The notes: a model not told the origin generated them from the letters alone. Positions 1 through 9,358 are shown, numbered from the stretch's first letter. The stretch is 64,000 nucleotides of DNA from Streptomyces sp. NBC_00376 (GCF_036077095.1 NZ_CP107960.1:6014001-6078000), one strand, 5' to 3'. A program made the numbers and translations.

Positions 1-870
1 ATGGGTCCGATCGAGGCGATCGACCTTTCCTTCAACCAGCCCGAGCGCTACCAGGAACTCGTCACCGACGCCCACCCGGCGATCGCCGCGTTCGGTGGCA
101 TGTTCCTGCTGATGATCTTCCTCGACTTCATTTTCGAGGACCGTGACATCCAGTGGCTGCGCTGGATCGAGCGTCCGCTCGCCAAGCTCGGCAAGGTCGA
201 CATGCTGTCGGTCTGCATCGCGCTGATCGTGCTGCTGGTCGCCTCCATGACCGTCGCGACCAACGCGCACCAGCACGGCGGCGGTCACGCGGACAAGGCG
301 GAGACGGTCCTGCTCGCCGGTATCGCCGGTCTGATCACGTACCTCATCGTCGGCGGTCTCTCCGGCTTCTTCGAGAACAAGCTGGAGGAGGAGGAAGAGC
401 GCGAGCACGAGGCCGAGGAAGAGGCCAAGCGGAGCGGCAAGAAGGTCTCCTCCGTCGTGCTCGCCGGCAAGGCCGCGTTCTTCATGTTCCTCTACCTGGA
501 AGTGCTCGACGCGTCCTTCTCGTTCGACGGTGTCATCGGCGCCTTCGCCGTCACCAACGAGATCGTGCTGATGGCCCTCGGCCTCGGTATCGGCGCCATG
601 TACGTCCGTTCGCTCACGGTCTACCTGGTCCGTCAGGGCACGCTCGACGACTACGTCTACCTGGAGCACGGCGCCCACTACGCCATCGGCGCGCTGGCCG
701 TGCTCCTGCTCGTCACCATCCAGTACCAGATCAACGAGCTCATCACCGGCCTGACCGGCGTCGTGCTGATCGCCTGGTCCTTCTGGTCCTCGGTCCGGCG
801 CAACAAGGCGCTGGAGGCCGAAGGCGGCGACGGCGAGGGTTCCAAGGCGGAAGTCCCGTCCGGGGTGTGA
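1..870 (+). CDS. TerC family / DUF475 integral membrane protein (5' end outside window)
   Basis: The visible 289 residues match the C-terminal part of the DUF475 branch of the TerC membrane family. The signature FLDFIFEDRDIQWL is near residue 40. At least five hydrophobic segments are visible, with a Glu-rich cytoplasmic loop (residues about 126-140) and the conserved LEVLDASFSFDGVIGAF segment with acidic residues inside a membrane helix. Family members are usually near 370-390 residues, so the ATG at position 1 is probably an internal Met and the N-terminus lies off the window. TerC proteins are linked to metal-ion handling and tellurite resistance, in keeping with the TerD genes next to it. 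The C-terminus is hydrophilic and Gly/Glu-rich. Confidence 0.85.
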   Translation: MGPIEAIDLSFNQPERYQELVTDAHPAIAAFGGMFLLMIFLDFIFEDRDIQWLRWIERPLAKLGKVDMLSVCIALIVLLVASMTVATNAHQHGGGHADKAETVLLAGIAGLITYLIVGGLSGFFENKLEEEEEREHEAEEEAKRSGKKVSSVVLAGKAAFFMFLYLEVLDASFSFDGVIGAFAVTNEIVLMALGLGIGAMYVRSLTVYLVRQGTLDDYVYLEHGAHYAIGALAVLLLVTIQYQINELITGLTGVVLIAWSFWSSVRRNKALEAEGGDGEGSKAEVPSGV

Positions 871-1041
871 CCCGGTAGGGATTGAGGAACGCTCTCAAGC
901 GGGGCGGTCCGTGAGGCAACGGTTCTCCGGAGACATCCGGACCCGGCCCCACGGCCGCCCCGCAGTGATGTGGTCCCGCCCTGGGCGCGGGACGGCCGTG
1001 GGACCGGGGCACTTTTCTACCGAGATGCATGGGGGTTGGGG

Positions 1042-1776
1042 ATGGCGTTCTGGGACGGCCTGTGGCCGCGGCGGGAGGCACAGTTCGAGTCGGGGAGCGC
1101 GGCGACCAGCTCCATCGTGCTGTCCCGGCGGCACGCCACGGTCTCGCTCACCAAACAGGGGGCGCTGACCGGCAATCTGCGGGTCAACCTCTCCTGGCAG
1201 ATGCGTACGTCGGACATCATGGGCCGGTCACGGCAGAGCGGCCGACTGCTGCGGCCGATGAAGCTCTTCCAGCCCGATGTGGTCCAGGCGCACACCCAGG
1301 GCATGGTCAACGTCGACCTGGACCTGGGCTGCATGTACGAGCTGAAGGACGGCACCAAGGGTGTGGTCCAGCCGCTGGGCAACCTCATGGGCGATCTGAA
1401 CGGGCCGCCGTACATCCGGCTCAGCGGGGACGACCGCTTCGGGGCGCCGTCGGGCGAGACCGTCTACGTCAATCTCGACCAGCGCGACCAGATCAAACGG
1501 CTGCTGTTCTTCGTCTACATCTACGACCAGACGCCGGCCTTCGACCGTACGCACGCCAAGGTGACGCTCTACCCGGGCAACGGCCCGCGGATCGAGATCG
1601 AGCTCGACGAGCACGCCCCCGAAGCCCGCTCCTGCGCCGTGTTCACGATGGAGAACATAAAGGACGAGCTGATCGTGCGGCGCGAGGTGAGGTTCGTCTA
1701 CGGATTCCAGTCGGAGCTGGACCGGCTGTACGGCTTCGGCATGCAGTGGGGACGCGGCTACAAGTCCCGGACCTGA
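1042..1776 (+). CDS. TerD-family tellurium resistance / stress protein
   Basis: A 244-residue protein with a TerD-type beta-sandwich. VNVDLDLGCMYELKDG (about residue 90) and IRLSGDDRFG carry the acidic residues that bind Ca2+ in this family, and the FVYIYDQTPAFDRTHAKVTLY strand follows. The start is the ATG behind the G-rich stretch at 1031-1041. An earlier in-frame start would add residues unlike the family. It is probably cytoplasmic and acts with the neighbouring TerC protein in metal or redox stress. It is transcribed separately from the minus-strand TerD gene that faces it. Confidence 0.88.
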   Translation: MAFWDGLWPRREAQFESGSAATSSIVLSRRHATVSLTKQGALTGNLRVNLSWQMRTSDIMGRSRQSGRLLRPMKLFQPDVVQAHTQGMVNVDLDLGCMYELKDGTKGVVQPLGNLMGDLNGPPYIRLSGDDRFGAPSGETVYVNLDQRDQIKRLLFFVYIYDQTPAFDRTHAKVTLYPGNGPRIEIELDEHAPEARSCAVFTMENIKDELIVRREVRFVYGFQSELDRLYGFGMQWGRGYKSRT

Positions 1777-1850
1777 GCGGACCGGCCCCGGCTTCCGCCT
1801 CCCCCTTTCTCCTTCTCCTCCTGTTTCTCTTCCCCTGTTTCGCTTCCGCC

Positions 1851-2711
1851 TCAGGACCGTACGAACTGCGGTCCCTGCGGGGGCAGCACGAAATTCGGGT
1901 CCGGGGCGGGTGCCGCGGCTGCGGCCGGCTGCGGATAGCCGTGGGCCGGCCGGGCGGCGGCGGGCTGCGGGTACCCGTACGCGGGCTGGGCCGCCGCGGG
2001 CTGCGGATAGCCGTACGCGGGCTGCTGGTGCTGGACCGTGGCCTGTGCGTCGGGGTCGGGCACCGCCGGAGGGAACTGCGGCGCGGGCGGGAACCCGGGC
2101 GCTGTCAGCGGCGCGGGAGAGGGGGCCGCCGCGTGCGACGGTCCGGGCGACGGAGCCGGTTCGGCCGCCGTCTCGTCGACCGAGATGCCGAAGGCGGTCG
2201 CCAGACCGACCAGACCGGTCGGATAGCCCTGCCCCACGGCCCGGAATTTCCAGCCATCGCCGCGCCGGTAGAGCTCGCCGCAGATGATCGCCGTCTCCTC
2301 GCCGGTCTCCGGCCGCACGTCGAAGACCGCGAGCGGCTCCCCGCCGGCCGACGCCGAGTCGTACAGCAGGATGCGCAGATCGCTCACCTGAGCGAATGCG
2401 GCGCCGTCGGAGGACGCGGCGACGACCACCTGCTCGACCGAGGCGTCCAGCCCGCCCAGATCGGCCTCGATGGTGTCCGTGAGTCCCTCGGGGAGGCTGC
2501 GCTTCGGCAGCCGTCGTACCAGGCCGGAGGGGTGGCGGGGCTGGTTGTAGAAGACGAAGTCCTCGTCCGAGCGCACGCGGCCACCGGCTCCGAGCAGCAG
2601 GGCCGAGGCGTCCACATCGGGAACTCCGGTGCCCGGGGTCCAGCACAGCACGGCCCGTACGGCCATGGCGTCCAGAGGGACGTTCGAACCTTTCACCATC
2701 GCGTGCGTCAT
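1851..2711 (-). CDS. TerD-domain protein with Pro/Ala/Tyr-rich C-terminal tail
   Basis: Residues 1-175 form a TerD domain: [20 protein letters not shown] at the start, acidic [15 protein letters not shown], then [18 protein letters not shown]. The rest (about 110 residues) is low-complexity with repeated [10 protein letters not shown] units. Those repeats are also visible as short DNA repeats around 1925-2035. The start at 2711 has GGCAGG about 9 nt upstream; an in-frame ATG at 2720 is the alternative. Tails like this are common on actinobacterial TerD proteins and may mediate clustering; their function is unknown. The gene is convergent with the TerD gene at 1042 and divergent from the aldolase operon. 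Confidence 0.87.
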   Translation of the reverse strand: MTHAMVKGSNVPLDAMAVRAVLCWTPGTGVPDVDASALLLGAGGRVRSDEDFVFYNQPRHPSGLVRRLPKRSLPEGLTDTIEADLGGLDASVEQVVVAASSDGAAFAQVSDLRILLYDSASAGGEPLAVFDVRPETGEETAIICGELYRRGDGWKFRAVGQGYPTGLVGLATAFGISVDETAAEPAPSPGPSHAAAPSPAPLTAPGFPPAPQFPPAVPDPDAQATVQHQQPAYGYPQPAAAQPAYGYPQPAAARPAHGYPQPAAAAAPAPDPNFVLPPQGPQFVRS

Positions 2712-2860
2712 GCCCGTCATCCTGCCTGCTGGCTGCCCGCGCGGACAACGTGGGGGCCGTACCCGATGTCTCCGGGGTGTGCCGGAAGCACATGGCCCGA
2801 GGCGCTCCGAACCGTCGGGAAATGGACGAGTTACCCGGAATTCATGCACGTGGGGAACTG

Positions 2861-2887
2861 TTGACACCCGTCCGTACGTACTATTAC
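2861..2887 (+). promoter_or_regulatory. Possible promoter of the Ter-linked biosynthetic operon
   Basis: A perfect -35 hexamer TTGACA (2861-2866) is followed by TATTAC (2882-2887). The 15-bp spacer is shorter than usual, so this is tentative. It sits 45 bp before the aldolase start in the divergent gap 2712-2931. Confidence 0.35.
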
Positions 2888-2931
2888 CGGCCACGCGTTT
2901 TCCGGCCGGTCGTTCAGTTCGGGGGAGTTAC

Positions 2932-4095
2932 ATGCGTCATTTCGGGCATATTGCGCCCGCTGCGAGGAAGGGTCTGTTCTTCCAGGAGCCGTGCGAGTTC
3001 GGTCCGGATTCGTCGGCCCGCGTGCTGTCGGCCGCCCTGGGCGCGACCCTGTACAGCCCTGCCACCCGTCCCAGGCTTGCTGACGACGTCGTCAAGCAGG
3101 CCGGGCGCGGTGTCGTATCGATGGTGCTGTGCCTGGAGGATTCGATCGACGACTCCGAGGTCGCCGGGGCCGAGGAGAACCTGGTCAGACAGTTCGCCGA
3201 TCTCGATGCGAGCAGCGTCGAGGTGCCGCTGCTCTTCATCCGGGTCCGCGAGCCGGGCCAGATAGGTGACCTGGTGCACCGCCTCGGTGACACCGTCCGC
3301 ATGTTGTCTGGTTTTGTACTTCCAAAGTTCAATGAAGAGCGTGGCGTGCCTTTCATGGAGGCGCTTGCCAACGCGGAAAAGGCATGCGGGCGGCGCCTGT
3401 TCGCGATGCCCGTTCTCGAATCGCCCGAGCTGCTGCATCTGGAGACCCGGGGCGAAACTCTCCAGGGAATTGCCCGCACCGTCGACAAATACCGCGACCG
3501 GGTGCTCGCGCTGCGGCTCGGCGTCACCGACTTCTGCTCGGCGTACGGACTGCGCAGGGCGCCCGACATGACGGCGTACGACGTCCAGATCGTCGGCGCC
3601 GTCATCGCCGACGTGGTCAATGTGCTGGGCCGGGCGGACGGCACCGGCTTCACGATCACCGGGCCGGTGTGGGAGTACTTCCGGCTCCAGGAGCGCATGT
3701 TCAAGCCCCAGCTGCGCCGCAGCCCCTTCCTGGAGGGCCGGGCCGAGGAACTGCGCACGGCGCTGATCGAGCACGACCTGGACGGCCTGCTGCGCGAGAT
3801 CGAGCTCGACCGGGCCAACGGTCTGCTCGGCAAGACCTGCATCCACCCCTCGCACGTCGCGCCCGTGCACGCGCTGTCCGTGGTCAGCCACGAGGAGTAC
3901 AGCGACGCGAAGGACATCCTGCGGCCGGAGCGCGGCGGCGGTGGCGTGATGCGCTCCGCGTACACGAACAAGATGAACGAGGTGAAGCCGCACCGGGCCT
4001 GGGCCGAGCGGACCCTGCTGCGGGCCGAGGTCTTCGGCGTGGCCAGGCAGGACGTCGGCTTCGTGGAACTGCTGGCCGCGGGCCTCGCGGAGTGA
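2932..4095 (+). CDS. HpcH/HpaI (CitE-like) aldolase/citrate lyase family protein
   Basis: This 387-residue CitE-like TIM-barrel protein starts at an ATG behind GGGGGAG. Recognisable family segments are VSMVLCLEDSIDDSEV (acidic Mg2+ site), LFIRVREPGQ, the ALRLGVTDFCSAYGLRR metal/acyl site, and GLLGKTCIHPSHVAPVHAL near the end. Members of this subfamily sit in Ter operons, where comparative genomics predicts a role in making a nucleoside-like metabolite; the substrate is unknown. Its stop overlaps an in-frame GTG of the next gene, so the two are likely co-transcribed and coupled. Confidence 0.85.
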   Translation: MRHFGHIAPAARKGLFFQEPCEFGPDSSARVLSAALGATLYSPATRPRLADDVVKQAGRGVVSMVLCLEDSIDDSEVAGAEENLVRQFADLDASSVEVPLLFIRVREPGQIGDLVHRLGDTVRMLSGFVLPKFNEERGVPFMEALANAEKACGRRLFAMPVLESPELLHLETRGETLQGIARTVDKYRDRVLALRLGVTDFCSAYGLRRAPDMTAYDVQIVGAVIADVVNVLGRADGTGFTITGPVWEYFRLQERMFKPQLRRSPFLEGRAEELRTALIEHDLDGLLREIELDRANGLLGKTCIHPSHVAPVHALSVVSHEEYSDAKDILRPERGGGGVMRSAYTNKMNEVKPHRAWAERTLLRAEVFGVARQDVGFVELLAAGLAE

Positions 4096-4169
4096 GCGGG
4101 CATCCGGCGAGGACGGCGAAAGAGCCGGCAAGGACGGCAAGGACGACCAAGGAGAAGGAGACGGCGGAC

Positions 4170-6677
4170 GTGGTGTGGTCGGGCAGCTGGGTGGCGGAGC
4201 GACTGGGCGTCGAGCTCGTCGGCGACGGGAGGCCCGACGGCGACGGAGAGCTGAAGGACCTGCTGGGCCTCGCCCTGCGCCGCAACCCCAAGCGGGCCCA
4301 CCTCCTCGTGTCGAACGTGCTCGGCAAGCACGTGCCGCAGAAGCCCTCCGTGGTCTACGGCACCGGATTCGAGCTCGGCCGACGGGTGCGCGAACTCCTC
4401 GGTGACGCCGAGGCGCGCCGGGCCGTCGTGCTCGGTTACGCGGAGACGGCCACCGGCCTCGGCCACGCGGTCGCCGACGGGCTGGGCGTGGCACCGTACC
4501 TCCACTCGACCCGCCGCCCCGTCGAGGGCGTGGCAAGGGCGGGCGGCTTCGAGGAGTCCCACTCGCACGCCACCTCGCACCTGCTGCTCCCGGAGGACCC
4601 GGCACTACTGGCCGGCGACCGCGGCCCGGCGGGCGTGGACACGGAGACGGACGCGCCGCTGGTGCTGGTGGACGACGAGTTCTCCACGGGCAACACCGTG
4701 CTCAACACCATCCGCGCACTGCACGAGCGGTATCCGCGGAGCCGTTACGTCATCGTCGCCCTGGTGGACATGAGGTCGCCGGCCGACCGGGGACGGCTTG
4801 CCGGGTTCGCCGCGGAGATCGGCGCCCGCGTCGACCTGGTGGCGCGCGGCTCGGGCACGGTCACCCTCCCGGAGGGCGTGCTGGCGAAGGGCCAGGCACT
4901 GGTCGCCGCGCACGAGTCCGAGCCTGAGGGTGCCACGGCGCACGGAGCGGCCGGTTCCGCAGGTCCCGCCGCCCCCGGCTCCAGGCCCTGCACCCGGGTG
5001 GATCTCCGGTGGCCCGCCGGTGTGCCCGACGGCGGACGGCACGGCTTCACCCCCGCCCACCGGGCCGTCCTGGAACCCGCCCTGCCCGCCATGGCCGCCC
5101 GCATAGCCGGAGCCCTGGGCGACGCCCGCCGCGTACTGGTCCTCGGCTTCGAGGAGCTGATGTACGCCCCCCTCCGGCTGGGCACGGCCCTGGAGGACCA
5201 CACCGACGCCGAGGTGCGCTACTCCACCACCACGCGTTCCCCCGTCCTCGCCGTGGACGACCCGGGCTACGCGATACGGACCCGGCTGGTCTTCCCGGCC
5301 CACGACAACCCGGCCGACGGGCCCGGCGACCGGTACGCGTACAACGTCGCGGGCGCCGGATTCGACGCCGTGGTGCTCGCCGTCGACTCCGCCGCCGACA
5401 CCCCCGAACTGCACGCCCCCGACGGCCTGCTGGCGCAGCTCGCCGCGCACACCGACCACGTCCTGCTCGCGGTCGTCCCCTCGTACGTCCCGTCGCACCC
5501 CCACCCGCACGCCCCCGAACGGCAGGAACCCCCCGTGCTGCCCGAGCCCCTCCGCGGCCCCGCCTTCTCCTCCTACGCGCCCGACGAGGTCGGCTGGCTG
5601 CTCCAGGACCTCTCGGACACCGAGCTGGAGGCGCCCACCGAGGAACGCGAGGAGGCGATACAGAGCGGCGGCGCCCACTACGCCGAGTCGCTGCCCGTCG
5701 AGTACCAGCCGTCCGCCGAGTACCAGAAGCTGTTCAAGGCGGCGCTGGAGCTGTCGGCCGCCCGCGTCGCCCGCGCCGTCGGCACCGTCACCGAGACGGT
5801 CCTCGCCGAGCGCGGCCCCCGCCCGGTCCTGGTCTCGCTCGCCAGGGCCGGCACGCCCGTCGGCGTACTGATGCGCCGCTGGGCCCGGCACCGGCACGGC
5901 ATCGACCTGCCGCACTACGCCGTCTCCATCGTGCGGGGCCGCGGCATCGACGCCAACGCCCTGCGCTGGCTGGCCGCCCACCACGACCCGGCGGACGTCG
6001 TCTTCGTCGACGGCTGGACCGGCAAGGGCGCGATCACCCGCGAACTGTCCGCGGCGCTCGACGGGTTCGACGGGTTCGACCCGGAGATCGCGGTACTGGC
6101 CGACCCGGGAGGCTGCGTCCGTACCTACGGCACCCGCGAGGACTTCCTCATCCCGTCCGCCTGCCTCAACTCCACCGTCTCCGGGCTGATCTCGCGGACC
6201 GTCCTGCGCGCCGACCTGGTCGGCCCCGAGGACTTCCACGGTGCGAAGTTCTACCGGGAGCTCGCGGACACCGATGTGTCCGGCCACTTCCTCGACACCG
6301 TCGCCGCGCACTTCGACGAGGTCGTCGACGCCGTGGACGCCGAGGCCAAGGAGCTGCTCGCGGCCGATCGCGCGCCCACCTGGGAGGGCTGGGCCGCCGT
6401 GGAGCGCATCAGCGAGGAGTACGGCATCCACGACGTGAACCTCGTCAAGCCGGGCGTCGGCGAGACGACCCGCGTACTGCTGCGCCGCGTCCCGTGGAAG
6501 ATCCTCGCCGACCGGGGGGCGGGCGCGGACCTCGACCACATCCGTCTGCTGGCCGAGCAGCGGGGCGTACCGGTGGAGGAGGTCGACGGACTCCCGTACA
6601 GCTGCGTCGGTCTGATCCACCCGAAGTACACCAGGGGCGCGACCGGCGCTGACGGCAAGGCGGTGGAGTCCAAGTGA
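4170..6677 (+). CDS. Fused Ter-operon protein: PRTase + TRSP + StiP-type PRTase + PELOTA domains
   Basis: A single 835-residue protein contains what are often two genes. Residues about 30-230 form a phosphoribosyltransferase with the PRPP loop LVLVDDEFSTGNT. A TRSP domain follows, with its naming motif in TTTRSPVLAVDD. From FSSYAPDEVGWLLQDL onward lies the StiP-like second PRTase domain (EYQPS, SLARAGTPVG, DVVFVDGWTGKGAI), and the last 90 residues look like a PELOTA RNA-binding domain. I prefer the GTG at 4170 because AAGGAGAAGGAG lies 9 nt upstream; the GTG at 4092 overlapping the aldolase stop is possible but adds a low-complexity leader. Predicted role: ribosylation or base transfer in the Ter-linked metabolite pathway. 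Confidence 0.82.
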   Translation: MVWSGSWVAERLGVELVGDGRPDGDGELKDLLGLALRRNPKRAHLLVSNVLGKHVPQKPSVVYGTGFELGRRVRELLGDAEARRAVVLGYAETATGLGHAVADGLGVAPYLHSTRRPVEGVARAGGFEESHSHATSHLLLPEDPALLAGDRGPAGVDTETDAPLVLVDDEFSTGNTVLNTIRALHERYPRSRYVIVALVDMRSPADRGRLAGFAAEIGARVDLVARGSGTVTLPEGVLAKGQALVAAHESEPEGATAHGAAGSAGPAAPGSRPCTRVDLRWPAGVPDGGRHGFTPAHRAVLEPALPAMAARIAGALGDARRVLVLGFEELMYAPLRLGTALEDHTDAEVRYSTTTRSPVLAVDDPGYAIRTRLVFPAHDNPADGPGDRYAYNVAGAGFDAVVLAVDSAADTPELHAPDGLLAQLAAHTDHVLLAVVPSYVPSHPHPHAPERQEPPVLPEPLRGPAFSSYAPDEVGWLLQDLSDTELEAPTEEREEAIQSGGAHYAESLPVEYQPSAEYQKLFKAALELSAARVARAVGTVTETVLAERGPRPVLVSLARAGTPVGVLMRRWARHRHGIDLPHYAVSIVRGRGIDANALRWLAAHHDPADVVFVDGWTGKGAITRELSAALDGFDGFDPEIAVLADPGGCVRTYGTREDFLIPSACLNSTVSGLISRTVLRADLVGPEDFHGAKFYRELADTDVSGHFLDTVAAHFDEVVDAVDAEAKELLAADRAPTWEGWAAVERISEEYGIHDVNLVKPGVGETTRVLLRRVPWKILADRGAGADLDHIRLLAEQRGVPVEEVDGLPYSCVGLIHPKYTRGATGADGKAVESK

Positions 6678-7540
6678 CCACCCCCGCGTCCCGGCCCCCG
6701 GCGACGGCCGATGCCGGCGCCCCCGTCACGCTCGTCGCCAGCGACCTCGACCGCACCCTGATCTACTCCACGGCAGCGCTCCAGCTCGCCATGCCGGACG
6801 CCGCGGCCCCCCAGCTGCTCTGCGTGGAGGTGTACGACCACAAGCCGCTCTCCTACCTGACGGAGACGGCCGCGGCACTGCTGGACGAACTGGCCCGCAC
6901 CACGGTCTTCGTCCCGACCACCACCCGCACCCGCGAGCAGTACGGACGCATCCATCTGCCCGGTCCCGCACCCCGGTTCGCGATCTGCGCCAACGGCGGA
7001 CACCTGCTCGTCGACGGCGAGTCCGACCCCGACTGGCAGCGGCAGGTGGCCCGCAGGCTCGCCGAGGAATCCGCGCCCCTCGCCGAGGTCCGCGCCCACC
7101 TCCTGGCCGCAGCCGACCCCGCCTGGCTGCTCAAGGAACGGGTCGCCGAGGACCTCTTCGCCTACCTCGTGGTGGAACGCCCGCTACTGCCCGAGGACTG
7201 GGTCAAGGAACTGGGGGAGTGGGCGCTGACGCGCGGCTGGACGGTCTCCCTCCAGGGCCGCAAGATCTACGCCGTTCCGGGCCCGCTCACCAAGAGCGCC
7301 GCCATGAACGAGGTGGCCCGGCGCACCGGCGCCACGCTCACCCTCGCCGCCGGCGACAGCCTCCTGGACGCCGATCTGCTCCTCGCCGCCGACCGCGCCT
7401 GGCGCCCGGCCCATGGCGAACTGGCCGACACCGGCTGGAGCGCCCCGCACGCCGAGGTGACGGCCGAGCGAGGGGTGGCGGCGGGCGAGGAGATCCTCCG
7501 GCACTTCCTCCGGGCCGCCGGCGAGGCAAGATCGTCCTGA
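6674..7540 (+). CDS. HAD-superfamily hydrolase of the Ter-linked operon
   Basis: A 288-residue HAD phosphatase. The nucleophile motif DLDRT is in VASDLDRTLIYS near residue 20, and the C-terminal metal motif is in AAGDSLLDADLL. Its GTG overlaps the previous stop (GTGA), a sign of translational coupling. Together with the aldolase and the fused PRTase it makes the core of the predicted Ter biosynthetic module, where a phosphatase would act on a phosphorylated intermediate. Substrate unknown. Confidence 0.85.
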   Translation: MTTPASRPPATADAGAPVTLVASDLDRTLIYSTAALQLAMPDAAAPQLLCVEVYDHKPLSYLTETAAALLDELARTTVFVPTTTRTREQYGRIHLPGPAPRFAICANGGHLLVDGESDPDWQRQVARRLAEESAPLAEVRAHLLAAADPAWLLKERVAEDLFAYLVVERPLLPEDWVKELGEWALTRGWTVSLQGRKIYAVPGPLTKSAAMNEVARRTGATLTLAAGDSLLDADLLLAADRAWRPAHGELADTGWSAPHAEVTAERGVAAGEEILRHFLRAAGEARSS

Positions 7541-7587
7541 CGCCGGGCGGCGAGGCCGCCGGCCGATCGACGGACGAGGAGCGCAGG

Positions 7588-8247
7588 ATGACCAAGGGCA
7601 ACGAAACCAAAATCACGGACGAGCTGTACGCGTACATGCTGGCGCACAACCCACCGCTCGACCCGGTGCAGCGCGAGCTCGTCGAGACCACGTACGCACG
7701 CCTGCCCGAGCACGCCGGCATGCAGTCGGCCGAGGAACAGGGACCGCTGCTCGCCTTCCTCGTCCGGCTGACCGGGGCCCGGCACATCGTGGAGGTCGGG
7801 ACGTTCACCGGGTTCTCCGCGCTGTCGATGGCGCAGGCCCTGCCCGCCGACGGACGGCTGATCGCCTGCGACATCTCGGAGGAGTGGACCGCCTACGGCC
7901 GGGAGGCCTGGGAGAAGGCGGGCGTCGCGGACCGGATCGAGCTCCGTATCGCCCCCGCGCTCGACACCCTGCGGGCGATGCCGGCCGAGCCGCACATCGA
8001 CCTCGCCTACCTGGACGCGGACAAGGGCAACTACATCCCGTACTGGGAGGAGCTGGTGCCCCGGATGCGGCAGGGCGGCCTGATCGTCACGGACAACGTG
8101 CTCTTCCACGGCGCGGTGACCGCCCCGGACGCGACCGGCGCGGCGGCGGCGATCAAGGAGTTCAACGAGCACGTGGCCGCCGATCAGCGGATGGACAGCG
8201 TGCTGCTGACCGTGTCCGACGGCCTGACCCTCTCCCGCAGGCGTTAG
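7588..8247 (+). CDS. O-methyltransferase, caffeoyl-CoA type (SAM-dependent)
   Basis: A 219-residue class I methyltransferase. The SAM-binding motif is HIVEVGTFTGFSALSMAQ, followed by LIACDISEEW and DLAYLDADKGNYIPYWE, which supplies the Asp metal/substrate residues of the COMT-like family. The start ATG follows GAGGAGCGCAGG. It lies 47 bp after the HAD gene on the same strand, so it may be a fifth operon member that methylates the Ter-linked product, although an unrelated small-molecule O-methyltransferase is equally possible. Confidence 0.85.
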   Translation: MTKGNETKITDELYAYMLAHNPPLDPVQRELVETTYARLPEHAGMQSAEEQGPLLAFLVRLTGARHIVEVGTFTGFSALSMAQALPADGRLIACDISEEWTAYGREAWEKAGVADRIELRIAPALDTLRAMPAEPHIDLAYLDADKGNYIPYWEELVPRMRQGGLIVTDNVLFHGAVTAPDATGAAAAIKEFNEHVAADQRMDSVLLTVSDGLTLSRRR

Positions 8248-8274
8248 GAGCCCGCCCGGCGCATCCCGCCGCGC

Positions 8275-8505
8275 TCAGCCGCAGCAGCCCCCACCGCAGC
8301 ACCCGCCACCGCCGCCCCCGCCACCGGCCGACGGGGCGGCGGGAGCGGACTTGGCGGACGACCCGCCGACGGCCACGGTGGAGAGCAGCTTCACGGTGTC
8401 GGCGTGCCCGGCGGGGCAGGAGGCCGGGTCGGAGGACTGGGCCATCGGGCGGCTGAGTTCGAACGTGTCTCCGCAGGAGCGGCAGCGGAATTCGTAACGA
8501 GGCAT
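8275..8505 (-). CDS. FmdB-family zinc ribbon protein
   Basis: A 76-residue protein opening with MPRYEFRCRSCGDTFEL, the standard FmdB/CxxC_CXXC_SSSS start. It has a CxxC pair and a later C...H in CPAGHAD. The C-terminal third is Ala/Gly-rich and ends in GGGCCGGGCCG, an unusual run of paired cysteines typical of actinobacterial members. It is a putative regulatory or metal-binding protein of unknown role. Confidence 0.85.
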   Translation of the reverse strand: MPRYEFRCRSCGDTFELSRPMAQSSDPASCPAGHADTVKLLSTVAVGGSSAKSAPAAPSAGGGGGGGGCCGGGCCG

Positions 8506-8557
8506 GGCCCCAGGCTAACCGCGACCGCGGGCTCAGGGGCAGCTCAGGGGGCAAGAC

Positions 8558-9148
8558 TCAGGGGTCACGCCGGACGACCGGCATCGGCGGCGTGGTCGCC
8601 CTCCGGCTCAGCCGCATTTCCCGCGCGGCCTCCTCGGGGTGGCGTGCCCGCCAGTACGGGTTGTCGTGCGGAAGACCGCCGCTGACCCGCCCGTACATCC
8701 CGAAGACCATCAGCATCAGGCCGACCACAAAGCTGAACAGCACGTTCTGCATGTGGAAGGCGAGGAAGTTGTAGTCGGTCTCCAGCAGCGCGAGATTGAC
8801 GAAGCCGCTGAGGATGAAGGCGATGCCCAGAATCATGTTGAGCGTCGAGGCGAAGTTGCCGCCGATCACCATCCCGATGAACAGGAGCAGGCCGACGCAG
8901 ATGGACAGGACGCTCAGCGCGCCGTTGGTGTTGAGGCCCGCGACGGTGGCTCCGCCGGTGTTGAAGAAACCGATCTTGTCGATCAGCCCCAGGACACCGA
9001 AGGCGAGCAGCACCAGCCCCATCAGCCCCGCTCCGACCCGATAGACGCGGCTGAGCCGGTGATCGACCGGCAGATGCTTGTCCAGCCGGGTGGCCTTGCG
9101 GCGGCGAGAGGCCCGTCGCCCAGTGGTATGCAGCACGTGGGTGGCCAT
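8558..9148 (-). CDS. DUF4383 family four-helix membrane protein
   Basis: 196 residues. A basic N-terminus (residues 10-25, rich in Arg/Lys) is followed by four hydrophobic helices (VYRVGAGLMGLVLLAFGVLG, LSVLSICVGLLLFIGMVIG, TLNMILGIAFILSGFVNLAL, NVLFSFVVGLMLMVFGMYG), the pattern of DUF4383 proteins found throughout actinomycetes. The start at 9148 has AAGGAGAC 7 nt upstream; longer readings in this frame lack family similarity. Function unknown. Confidence 0.85.
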   Translation of the reverse strand: MATHVLHTTGRRASRRRKATRLDKHLPVDHRLSRVYRVGAGLMGLVLLAFGVLGLIDKIGFFNTGGATVAGLNTNGALSVLSICVGLLLFIGMVIGGNFASTLNMILGIAFILSGFVNLALLETDYNFLAFHMQNVLFSFVVGLMLMVFGMYGRVSGGLPHDNPYWRARHPEEAAREMRLSRRATTPPMPVVRRDP

Positions 9149-9225
9149 GTCGGTCGTCTCCTTCGGGCGTACTACCAGGATCCGCCCAAGGCGTTGCCAC
9201 CGCACACCAGAGCCCCATGGCGAGC

Positions 9226-9358
9226 GCGGCCGGCACGGCTCGGCCGCCTGCACCCCGCAGGCCGCACCGCACAGCCGGCACCGCTCGACCAGCACCGCGC
9301 GGCCGGCACGGTTCGGCCGCCTGCACCCCGCAGGCCGCATGCGCAGCCGGCACCGCTC
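9226..9358. repeat. Imperfect tandem repeat, about 73 bp, two copies
   Basis: The stretch beginning GCGGCCGGCACGG at 9226 recurs at about 9299 with one or two changes. Each copy contains CCTGCACCCCGCAGG, a short palindrome that can fold. The array fills the gap between the DUF4383 start and the end of the upstream minus-strand gene. No coding signal is convincing here. Confidence 0.7.

Noticed and set aside
3384..4169. Plus-strand reading frame extending the fused PRTase protein far upstream over the aldolase gene
   Set aside because: It overlaps a clearly conserved aldolase in another frame and is Arg/Ala-rich; only the part from 4170 (or 4092) has family similarity.
2914..4605. Long minus-strand open frames opposite the aldolase gene
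   Set aside because: High GC gives long antisense frames; composition is Arg/Pro/Ala-rich with no ribosome site or recognisable domain.
4605..6620. 671-codon minus-strand frame opposite the PRTase fusion
   Set aside because: Shadow of the plus-strand gene with Gly/Val/Asp-rich repeats; no domain found.
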